A stretch of 5,940 nucleotides of DNA, from the NCBI GenBank assembly GCA_016919565.1, contig JACXTO010000067.1, positions 1 to 5,940 on the forward strand, given 5' to 3'. The notes under the pieces were generated by a model. That model saw nothing but the letters and a program-made list of their open reading frames with translations, did no database searches and was not told the DNA's origin. Positions 1 through 4,969 of this stretch are shown one piece after another. Made by a program: the position numbers and the translations under genes. This stretch comes from Methanomassiliicoccaceae archaeon. GTDB taxonomy: Archaea > Thermoplasmatota > Thermoplasmata > Methanomassiliicoccales > UBA472. Positions within the stretch are counted from its first letter, which is position 1. Every line of letters starts with the position of its first letter.

Positions 1-122
1 CTAAGGAGGAGAACATCCCTGAGGAGCGTGTCAGAACGCTGCTTAAGCGCCTGGCTGACAATGGGGAAGTGTACTCGCCGCAGGGCGGGTTCTACAAGCT
101 TGCGTCGGAGGGGAACGAATGA
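1..122 (+). CDS. mcm: C-terminal end of a winged-helix protein, probably replicative helicase MCM (5' partial)
   Basis: The frame starting at base 3 is open from the window edge to a TGA at 120-122 and gives 39 residues; the start lies outside the window. The visible part is a helix rich in Glu, Arg and Leu, then a short hairpin reading NGEVYSPQGGFYKLAS. This 'VxxLLxxLxxxGEVYxPxxGFYKL' pattern is what the C-terminal winged-helix domain of archaeal MCM proteins looks like. In MCM that domain follows the AAA+ motor and tunes the DNA-unwinding hexamer. None of the diagnostic MCM motifs (Walker A, Walker B, arginine finger) are in the window, so the name rests on the tail alone. Another winged-helix DNA-binding protein, such as a Cdc6/Orc relative or a transcription regulator, is possible. 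The stop overlaps the next start as ATGA, so the genes are almost certainly co-transcribed and translationally coupled. Confidence 0.5.
   Translation, partial: KEENIPEERVRTLLKRLADNGEVYSPQGGFYKLASEGNE
107..113 (+). promoter_or_regulatory. Ribosome binding site for the DUF424 gene
   Basis: GGAGGGG lies inside the end of the upstream gene, 5 nt before the ATG at 119. It fixes that ATG as the start and supports coupled translation across the ATGA overlap. Confidence 0.7.
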
Positions 123-409
123 TCAGCGTGCGAGTGTACCGGAAAGGGTCGGACACCCTGGTGGCGGCGTGCGACAAGGAGCTGCTCGGGAAGACATTCA
201 AGGAAGGCGACCTGCGGTTGGAGATCACTCCGTTCTACGAGGGCGAGGACGCGGACGAAGAGATGCTCCTGAATCGATTATCCTTCTGCACGGTCGCCAA
301 TCTGGTCGGCAAGAAGACCGTCTCCATCGCCACCAAGCATAAGTTGATTAACGACGAGTGTGTCATCACGATCGATGGCGTGCCCCACGTCCAGTTGGTG
401 AAGATGTAA
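119..409 (+). CDS. DUF424 family protein, archaeal, function unknown
   Basis: A 96-residue protein of the usual size for the archaeal DUF424 family. Recognisable family blocks are MISVRVYRKG at the N-terminus, ACDKELLGKTFKEGDLRLEI (about residues 18-37), an acidic stretch EGEDADEE (41-48), a 'VANLVGKKTVSIA' block (59-71), and the C-terminal 'ITIDGVPHVQLVKM' ending. The predicted make-up is mixed alpha/beta, with no signal peptide, membrane helix or metal-binding Cys cluster (only two isolated Cys). The start is fixed by GGAGGGG 5 nt upstream. The gene overlaps the preceding probable MCM gene by 4 nt, and NMD3 begins 1 nt after its TAA. Position in a replication/ribosome operon suggests an informational role, perhaps nucleic-acid or ribosome related, but that is inference from context. 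Family assignment is confident; function is not known to me. Confidence 0.85.
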   Translation: MISVRVYRKGSDTLVAACDKELLGKTFKEGDLRLEITPFYEGEDADEEMLLNRLSFCTVANLVGKKTVSIATKHKLINDECVITIDGVPHVQLVKM

Positions 410-410
410 T

Positions 411-1436
411 ATGTTCTGCGTGCGATGCGGACGCGAGGGCTCCACCTATGAGAGCTTGTGCGTCGAGTGCTTCCTGGAGAATACCCGTTTCACCAGCATC
501 AGCGATCACGTCGACCTGTTCACCTGCTACCACTGCAAGGAATTCCAGATAAAGGGCCGCTGGAAGAGGATAAGCCTGGACGAGGCGATCCGCGAGGTGG
601 CCATGGACGCCATCGTGGTGAGGCGAGGCTCCGAGCTCGCCCACGTCCGCTCGGAAGTGACCGAGGCGGACCCGCGCAACTACCACGTGCGCATCTTTTC
701 GGACGTGGAGCATGGCGACCTCAAGATGAAGGAGGAGCTGCATACCATCGTCCGGCTGAAGAACACGGTATGCCCGCGCTGCTCCAAGATCATCGGCAAC
801 TACTACGAGAGTATCATCCAGATCCGTGGCCGTGAGAGAAAGCTTTCGGAAGGGCAGAAGGAGCGGATCTACACCGCCCTCAGGAAGAGGGTCGACGAGG
901 CGCAGGAGGAGAACCGGGAGATGTTCATATCCAAGCTGGAGGAGGTCCCCGGCGGCTTCGACGCCTATCTCTCCTCGATATCGCTGGCGAAGAGCATCTC
1001 CAAGGAGCTGGGCGACCGCTTCGGCGGCGAGGTGAAGGAATCCTCCACCCTGGTGACGCAGAAGGACGGCAAGGACGTCTATCGTGTCACCTATCTGGTC
1101 CGGCTGCCCTCCTACCTGAGGGGCGAGGTCGTGTCGTTGAAGGGCAAGCCACATCTGGTGGTCTCGATCGCCTCCAACAGCACCAAGCTGCTGAACCTCA
1201 AGACCCATGAGCCGATCAACCTGCCCAACGCCGACCTGTACGAGGTCAAGGTCCTAGCGCACCGTAAGGACATCCTGGACGCGGTGGTGCTGACCGAGAC
1301 CGACAAGGAGCTGCAGATAATGCATCCGGTCAGCTTCAACACCATCGAGGTGCGCAAGCCCCCAGGCTTCAAGCGCGAGGGCGAGACGGTGAAGGTCGTC
1401 ATCCACGAAGAGGAGACCTATCTCGTTCCTGGCTGA
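411..1436 (+). CDS. nmd3: Archaeal NMD3 homologue, 60S/50S subunit maturation factor
   Basis: A 341-residue protein matching archaeal NMD3. The N-terminal zinc-binding region shows four CxxC knuckles: C3/C6, C17/C20, C39/C42 and C121/C124, the last as VCPRCSKIIGNYYESIIQ. After it come a charged helical stretch (about 141-180), an alpha/beta region (about 180-235), and C-terminal beta-rich segments (about 235-341; 'LRGEVVSLKGKPHLVVS', 'VLTETDKELQIMHPVSF') that fit the eIF5A/SH3-like domains of the family. In eukaryotes NMD3 binds the joining face of the 60S subunit and adapts it for Crm1 export. Archaea have no nucleus and the protein lacks the eukaryotic shuttling tail, so the likely role is late large-subunit maturation or an anti-association function in the cytoplasm. 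The ATG is 1 nt after the DUF424 stop, with GGTGA at 397-401 as a plausible ribosome binding site. Third gene of the operon; it converges on the CinA-like gene with an 11-nt gap. Confidence 0.93.
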   Translation: MFCVRCGREGSTYESLCVECFLENTRFTSISDHVDLFTCYHCKEFQIKGRWKRISLDEAIREVAMDAIVVRRGSELAHVRSEVTEADPRNYHVRIFSDVEHGDLKMKEELHTIVRLKNTVCPRCSKIIGNYYESIIQIRGRERKLSEGQKERIYTALRKRVDEAQEENREMFISKLEEVPGGFDAYLSSISLAKSISKELGDRFGGEVKESSTLVTQKDGKDVYRVTYLVRLPSYLRGEVVSLKGKPHLVVSIASNSTKLLNLKTHEPINLPNADLYEVKVLAHRKDILDAVVLTETDKELQIMHPVSFNTIEVRKPPGFKREGETVKVVIHEEETYLVPG

Positions 1437-1447
1437 TCTGCGCCCGA

Positions 1448-2182
1448 TTAGAGATCGGACCGCAGGAGAAAGGCGAACCGATCAGCCGCCCGCTCCACCT
1501 CTTCTCTTCCTCCTCTGATCACAACCAGGTTGCCATGTTCCCTCCAGTCCTCCTTCGGCACCGAGGAGAGGCGGACATCGAACTCCTTGACGATGAGCTG
1601 GAAAAGATGCTCCATCTCCGACTCGCCGCGCCTCACCCAGATCTCTTTTTCGAAGATGCCGTCCGCAACGATGAGCGGCAGGACATGCTCGCGGAACATC
1701 GCCAGCATCTCCTTGGGGAATCCCGGGAGGCAAGCGATGGACATGCCATCCCTTTCGGCCAGTATCCCGCACGCGATGCCGACCGGGTTGGACAGAGGCC
1801 GGCCGCCCCGGGGCACCATGGCCATGAGCGAGGCCTCCTTCCTCGGCTCGGCATCCTTCCCGTGGCGTTTAACGTAGGCAGCTCTCATCCAGCCCAGCGC
1901 TTCTGGGTCTGCGACGAGTTCCTCTCCGAGGTATCGTGCCAGAGCATGCCTGGTCAGGTCGTCCAGCGTCGGTCCGAGGCCGCCGGTCATGATGACCAGC
2001 GTGGCGCTGTTGTTCTTGGCCGCCTTTAGTTCGTCGACGATCGCCTTAACGTCGTCCAGGACAACGACCAAGCGGCTGATGTGGGCTTCCCTCTCCCGGA
2101 TCAGGCGGATCATCTCCGCCGGATAGGGGTCCGTCTGGCCTTCCATCAGCTCATCGCCAACGATCAGGAGTTCGATGCGCAT
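1448..2182 (-). CDS. Stand-alone CinA N-terminal (MoCF / molybdopterin-binding-like) domain protein
   Basis: A 244-residue protein starting MRIELLIVGDEL. Family motifs in order are GDELMEGQ (9-16), a VLDD pair near 41-44, TGGLGPTLDDLT (66-77), NPVG (132-135) and LPGFPKEM (152-159), followed by an alpha/beta C-terminal part. These define the CinA N-terminal domain, built on the MoaB/MogA-type MoCF fold. In bacterial CinA this domain has ADP-ribose pyrophosphatase activity and is fused to a nicotinamide-nucleotide deamidase domain; that second domain is absent here, as in many archaeal members. A role in nucleotide or NAD-cofactor clean-up is the best guess; molybdopterin binding is the older annotation and is unproved. 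The reading frame stays open far upstream to 2641, but that part is Arg/His-rich shadow translation of the permease, and the family N-terminus begins exactly at the ATG at 2182. The start is 2 nt after the permease stop with only a distant GGAG, suggesting reinitiation coupling. Confidence 0.85.
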   Translation of the reverse strand: MRIELLIVGDELMEGQTDPYPAEMIRLIREREAHISRLVVVLDDVKAIVDELKAAKNNSATLVIMTGGLGPTLDDLTRHALARYLGEELVADPEALGWMRAAYVKRHGKDAEPRKEASLMAMVPRGGRPLSNPVGIACGILAERDGMSIACLPGFPKEMLAMFREHVLPLIVADGIFEKEIWVRRGESEMEHLFQLIVKEFDVRLSSVPKEDWREHGNLVVIRGGREEVERAADRFAFLLRSDL

Positions 2183-2184
2183 GC

Positions 2185-3033
2185 CTAGCCGACCATCTCC
2201 CGACGCTTGAAGAGGACCAGGGTCAGAGCACTGAACACCAGGGCATATCCCAGCATGACAATGACCGAGTTGGCCACGCTCGGATACCAGCTGTACATGG
2301 TCAGGTTCTGGCCCTCGCCTATCGGGATAGTCTGGCTGCCATCGACCGGATAGGGCGTCTGCATGACGTAGTCGACCGCCCCGCCGACGAACGTCAGCGA
2401 CACCTCTGGCTTCACGCCCCCGACCGCCCCCACGGTGGCATCGACTATCGGAAGGATCATGAACAGCAGCGCGAAGGTGAAGACCAGGGCGCCGGTCGAT
2501 CCCTTCATCAGCGCGCTGATGAAGAAGCCCAACCCGATGCAGGCGATGGAATAGAGCAGCGCCAGCAACAGCGAGTACAATGCCAGGACGGTGACGCTGC
2601 CGGTGACTGCTACTCCGGAAACGGCGCCAACGCCATACCATATCAGGACCGCACCTCCGACGATGATGACGCTAGCCAGGAACTTGCCCGCGAACAGCAC
2701 CGACTTCTTCACCGGATTGGGGAAGATGAGATAGCCGGTGCGGTTCTGGTATTCGCTGACTATCGCGTCGCCGGCGAACAGCGTCGCCCCGATGACGATG
2801 AGCAGGTTGATGGTATTGGCATTCGTGAAGCTGGAAAAGAAGCCGTCCGGGTTATGGTTGTACTCGTTCCCTAGCAGCGGCGGCAAGGCCAATATGAGGA
2901 CCAATAGCAACGCCTCAACGATGAGCAGCCCCAGGAGCCGCTTGCTCCTCAGGTGCTTGTAGATGTCGTAGCGGGTGACGAGCATCACCTGCCTCATGTC
3001 CGAGGGCAGTATGCGTTTTGAAGTTGTCGTCAT
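2185..3033 (-). CDS. ABC-2 type transporter permease
   Basis: An integral membrane protein of 282 residues. About six hydrophobic helices are visible, near residues 33-54, 75-92, 112-140, 146-175, 180-204 and 256-275. The block 'FAGDAIVSEYQNRTGYLIFPNPVKKSVLFAGKF' (86-118) has the typical ABC-2 layout, in which a conserved amphipathic segment after TM2 carries E..xGT/GY and the 'P(V)..S..xxGK' element. An extracytoplasmic loop (about 205-250) precedes the last helix, and the protein ends in the basic tail KRREMVG. It should form the pore with the ATPase encoded just upstream, probably as a homodimer because no second permease gene is present. A GTG at 3042 (three codons upstream) would also be in frame and would overlap the ATPase stop, but the ATG at 3033 has an excellent ribosome binding site 5 nt away, so I chose it. 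The exported substrate cannot be told from sequence. Confidence 0.9.
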   Translation of the reverse strand: MTTTSKRILPSDMRQVMLVTRYDIYKHLRSKRLLGLLIVEALLLVLILALPPLLGNEYNHNPDGFFSSFTNANTINLLIVIGATLFAGDAIVSEYQNRTGYLIFPNPVKKSVLFAGKFLASVIIVGGAVLIWYGVGAVSGVAVTGSVTVLALYSLLLALLYSIACIGLGFFISALMKGSTGALVFTFALLFMILPIVDATVGAVGGVKPEVSLTFVGGAVDYVMQTPYPVDGSQTIPIGEGQNLTMYSWYPSVANSVIVMLGYALVFSALTLVLFKRREMVG

Positions 3034-3038
3034 TTCTC

Positions 3039-3045
3039 TCACCTC
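3039..3045 (-). promoter_or_regulatory. Ribosome binding site deciding the permease start
   Basis: On the minus strand this reads GAGGTGA, a near-perfect match to the archaeal anti-SD complement, 5 nt before the ATG at 3033. It contains the TGA stop of the ATPase gene. The competing GTG start at 3042 lies within this site and has no ribosome binding site of its own. Confidence 0.75.
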
Positions 3046-3977
3046 GAGCTTTTTATCAGGCTCATGTACAGGTTCTCGAGCGCCAGGCCAGATTCCTTGT
3101 AACTGACGATCCTCAGGTCGAGCGATTGCAGGAACACGAGCAGCCGCGCCTGCTCCTCATCGCCGCCCTTGAAATCAACCTGGAAGCTGTTCGGCGTGAG
3201 CACGTTCAAGAGCTCCACGCCGGCGTAGCCGCGGACCTTGTCCATGGCCTCCCCGGACACCTGGTTCGCGAGACGCACCTCTAGACGCTTGCTCTCTATC
3301 TTCGAAACGAGAGCGCTTACGGAGTCGAACGCCAGCAAACGCCCGTGGTCGATCATGGCGACCTCGTCGCACACCTCCTGCACCTCGTTAAGCTGGTGGG
3401 ACGACATGAAGACGGTGTAATCGAGCTTCTTGAGCTCCTGCAGGACCTCACGCACCTCCACCATTCCCCTGGGGTCGAGGCCGGACGTCGGCTCGTCCAG
3501 GATGATGATGCTCGGCTCGTGGATCAAAGCTTGCGCCAGCGCGATCCTCTGCTTCATCCCCTTGGAGAACTTGCCGATGCGGGTGGTGGACCACTCGGTC
3601 ATCTTCACCAGCTCGAGCACTTCCTTTCCCCTCTTGCGCACCTCTTCCTCGGACATGCCCCTCAGCGAGCCTAGGTACTCGAACGTCTCCACCGGCGTCA
3701 GGAAAGGATAGAACTCGGGCGTCTCGACCACCGCACCGACGTCGGCGAGCGCGTTCTTCGGGTCGGAACTCACGTCCACGCCGTTCAGATACGCGTTCCC
3801 AGATGTCACCGTTAGTAGATTGGTCAGCATTTTGATGGTCGTGGTCTTGCCCGCACCGTTCGGCCCGAGGAAACCGACGAACGAATTCCTCTTTACCTTG
3901 AGATTGAGAACGTCGACCGCCTTGAAATTGTTGCCATAGTCCTTGGTCAGGTTCTCAAGTACTATTGGGTCTTGCAT
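3039..3977 (-). CDS. ABC transporter ATP-binding protein, ABC-2 exporter type (CcmA/BcrA-like)
   Basis: A 312-residue nucleotide-binding subunit. Motifs present are Walker A GPNGAGKT (38-45), a Q-loop region 'GAVVETPEFYPFLTP' (81-95), signature FSKGMKQR (137-144), Walker B IIILDEP (157-163), D-loop SGLD (165-168) and the H-loop His in MSSHQL (H194). The C-terminal part from about 225 is an accessory region typical of drug/lantibiotic exporter ATPases. At the Q-loop the usual Gln is Glu, which is common in the BcrA-like branch ('GAxIExPxFYPxLT'). The protein powers export through the permease encoded next. The frame allows an ATG at 4001 (eight extra residues, MRPLEGVA), but AAGGTG lies 5 nt before the ATG at 3977 and the putative TATA box places transcription start downstream of 4001, so the shorter form is preferred. 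First gene of the minus-strand operon. A resistance or envelope-stress role is possible but not shown. Confidence 0.93.
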   Translation of the reverse strand: MQDPIVLENLTKDYGNNFKAVDVLNLKVKRNSFVGFLGPNGAGKTTTIKMLTNLLTVTSGNAYLNGVDVSSDPKNALADVGAVVETPEFYPFLTPVETFEYLGSLRGMSEEEVRKRGKEVLELVKMTEWSTTRIGKFSKGMKQRIALAQALIHEPSIIILDEPTSGLDPRGMVEVREVLQELKKLDYTVFMSSHQLNEVQEVCDEVAMIDHGRLLAFDSVSALVSKIESKRLEVRLANQVSGEAMDKVRGYAGVELLNVLTPNSFQVDFKGGDEEQARLLVFLQSLDLRIVSYKESGLALENLYMSLIKSSR

Positions 3978-3982
3978 CGCGA

Positions 3983-3988
3983 CACCTT
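3983..3988 (-). promoter_or_regulatory. Ribosome binding site deciding the ABC ATPase start
   Basis: AAGGTG on the minus strand sits 5 nt before the ATG at 3977, the same spacing as the permease site. No comparable site precedes the upstream in-frame ATG at 4001. Confidence 0.6.
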
Positions 3989-3993
3989 CTAAA

Positions 3994-4007
3994 GGGCGCA
4001 TATGCCC
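3994..4007. repeat. Short inverted repeat GGGC-N6-GCCC beside the ABC promoter
   Basis: A GGGC arm (3994-3997) and a GCCC arm (4004-4007) flank six bases; at its heart is the perfect 8-bp palindrome GCATATGC (3998-4005). It lies between the putative TATA box (4012-4021) and the start of the ATPase gene, around the expected transcription start, where archaeal repressors often bind. It may be an operator for the exporter operon, but such short palindromes also arise by chance. Confidence 0.3.
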
Positions 4008-4011
4008 GGCC

Positions 4012-4021
4012 TAAATAAAAA
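4012..4021. promoter_or_regulatory. Putative TATA box (box A), possibly shared by the divergent exporter and fumarase genes
   Basis: TAAATAAAAA is the only clearly A/T-rich stretch in the divergent intergenic region. On the minus strand it contains TTTATTTA, close to the archaeal box A. With the usual 22-27 nt spacing the exporter transcript would start near 3989-3994, giving a short leader that just includes the AAGGTG site. Read on the plus strand it would start the fumarase transcript near 4040-4047. No clear purine-rich BRE is seen on either side, and orientation is undecided. Confidence 0.45.
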
Positions 4022-4029
4022 GGGATGCT

Positions 4030-4098
4030 GTTCGCCTACAAGGAGCTTCATGAACCGTAAGGGAGATAACTCGCACAGCGCATCGAGTGACGGCGAAC
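4030..4098. repeat. Nested inverted repeats in the fumarase leader
   Basis: The 7-nt arms GTTCGCC (4030-4036) and GGCGAAC (4092-4098) are perfect complements, the second ending 1 nt before the fumarase ATG. Inside them ACTCG (4069-4073) pairs with CGAGT (4084-4088) over a 10-nt loop, and TTCATGAA (4047-4054) is a perfect 8-bp palindrome. If transcribed, the outer pair would close a stem directly against the start codon. The outer 5' arm is only in the mRNA if transcription starts upstream of about 4030, which the putative TATA box does not predict. Confidence 0.3.
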
Positions 4099-4121
4099 CA
4101 TGCCGTCAACCAAGCTCATAG
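4050..4121 (+). other. Possible 23-codon upstream ORF overlapping the fumarase start
   Basis: ATG at 4050 is preceded by AAGGAG (4040-4045) with a 4-nt gap, a better ribosome binding site than the one before the fumarase ATG. The frame runs 23 codons to TAG at 4119-4121, overlapping the first 22 nt of the alpha-subunit gene in another frame. The peptide begins MNRKGDNSHS, is polar and Ser-rich, and has no recognisable motif. It could be a leader for translational coupling or a chance ORF. Confidence 0.2.
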
Positions 4122-4969
4122 AGGACGTCACCGTCGATCTTCTTCGCGTGGCAACGACCTCCCTTCCGGACGACGTCCTGGGAGCGCTCCGTGAGGCCGA
4201 GAGGGATGAGACCAGCGAGGTGGCGCGGACCCAGCTTCGGACCATTTTGAAGAACGTGGAGGCGGCGGAACGACTCGCCCTGCCGATGTGCCAGGACACC
4301 GGGATGCCGATCTTCTTCGTCAAAGGCAGATGCCTGACGAACCTGGAGGAGGGCGTCCGCCGGGGCGTCGAGCGCGCTACCTCGGAGGTGCCGTTGCGGC
4401 CCAACGCGGTGCATCCGATCGACCGTCGGAATCCTGGGAACAATCTAGGCAAGCGCGTCCCGATCATCCATTACGATTTTTCGGAAGATGATTTCACGCA
4501 GCTCACGGTGATGCCGAAAGGAGCAGGTTCAGAGAACATGAGCGCCCTGGCCATGCTCACCCCATCGCAGGGGATCAAAGGCATCAAGAGGCTGGTGCTC
4601 GACACCGTCGTCCGTGCCGGTGGCAAGCCGTGTCCGCCCGTCATCGTTGGCGTCGGCATCGGTGGAAGTGCCGATCTGGCGATGGTCCTTGCCAAGCAGG
4701 CGTTGCTTCGGCCCTTGCACATCGGGAACCAGGACCCAAAGCTCGCTGCGTTCGAAAGCGAGATGAAACAAGCTCTGAACCTCACTGGCATCGGGCCGAT
4801 GGGCCTCGGCGGAAAGACCACGGTATTGGGAGTAAGAGTCGAGGAGGCCTACACGCATACCGCGAGCTTGCCAGTGGCGATTTGCATGCAGTGCTGGGCG
4901 GCCAGGCGGGCATCGGCCCGCATTGCCATTGACGGTACTATCCAATACTCCAGGGAGGGGTTCTGGTGA
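4100..4969 (+). CDS. fumA: Class I fumarate hydratase, alpha subunit (FumA/TtdA N-terminal domain)
   Basis: A 289-residue subunit of the oxygen-sensitive [4Fe-4S] hydro-lyase that converts fumarate and water to malate and back, in the cytoplasm. Likely cluster ligands are C64 in MCQDTGMP (63-70), C178 in GGKPCPP (174-180) and C265 in MQCWAARRA (263-271); C262 next to it is an alternative. Other family blocks are RRNPGNNLGKRVP (109-121), the Met/Gly-rich MPKGAGSENMSAL (138-150), GVGIGGS (184-190) and GPMGLGGKT (232-240). Length is normal for the separate alpha subunit of archaeal and some bacterial two-subunit enzymes. A stop at 4088-4090 blocks any longer N-terminus, so ATG 4100 is the first available start; its ribosome binding site is weak (GAGTGA, 9 nt away). 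The beta subunit gene overlaps by 4 nt. Tartrate dehydratase and mesaconase are close relatives, so the substrate is inferred. Confidence 0.92.
   Translation: MPSTKLIEDVTVDLLRVATTSLPDDVLGALREAERDETSEVARTQLRTILKNVEAAERLALPMCQDTGMPIFFVKGRCLTNLEEGVRRGVERATSEVPLRPNAVHPIDRRNPGNNLGKRVPIIHYDFSEDDFTQLTVMPKGAGSENMSALAMLTPSQGIKGIKRLVLDTVVRAGGKPCPPVIVGVGIGGSADLAMVLAKQALLRPLHIGNQDPKLAAFESEMKQALNLTGIGPMGLGGKTTVLGVRVEEAYTHTASLPVAICMQCWAARRASARIAIDGTIQYSREGFW
4953..4960 (+). promoter_or_regulatory. Ribosome binding site deciding the GTG start of the fumarase beta subunit
   Basis: GGGAGGGG ends 5 nt before the GTG at 4966 and lies within the last codons of the alpha gene. It supports the non-ATG start and the GTGA stop/start overlap at 4966-4969. 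Confidence 0.7.

Noticed and set aside
366..1208. A long 280-codon open frame on the minus strand opposite nmd3
   Set aside because: It lies entirely antisense to a gene with clear family motifs, its Leu/Asp/His/Val-rich composition is what GC-rich codon bias produces on the other strand, and no known motif is visible.
2183..2641. N-terminal extension of the CinA-like protein by 153 codons
   Set aside because: The extension is Arg/His/Gly-rich shadow sequence of the permease gene, and the family's conserved N-terminus (MRIELLIVGDEL) starts at 2182.
3034..3042. GTG at 3042 as the permease start, giving a GTGA overlap with the ATPase stop
   Set aside because: The GTG lies inside the GAGGTGA ribosome binding site of the ATG at 3033 and has no site of its own; kept as an alternative in the entry.
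3978..4001. ATG at 4001 as the start of the ABC ATPase
   Set aside because: It has no ribosome binding site, and the expected transcription start from the TATA-like box lies downstream of it; ATG 3977 has AAGGTG at 5 nt and fits the family N-terminus.
3978..4099. A tRNA, small RNA gene or riboswitch in the divergent intergenic region
   Set aside because: No cloverleaf, T-loop or known riboswitch core is visible; only short inverted repeats and one A/T-rich box.
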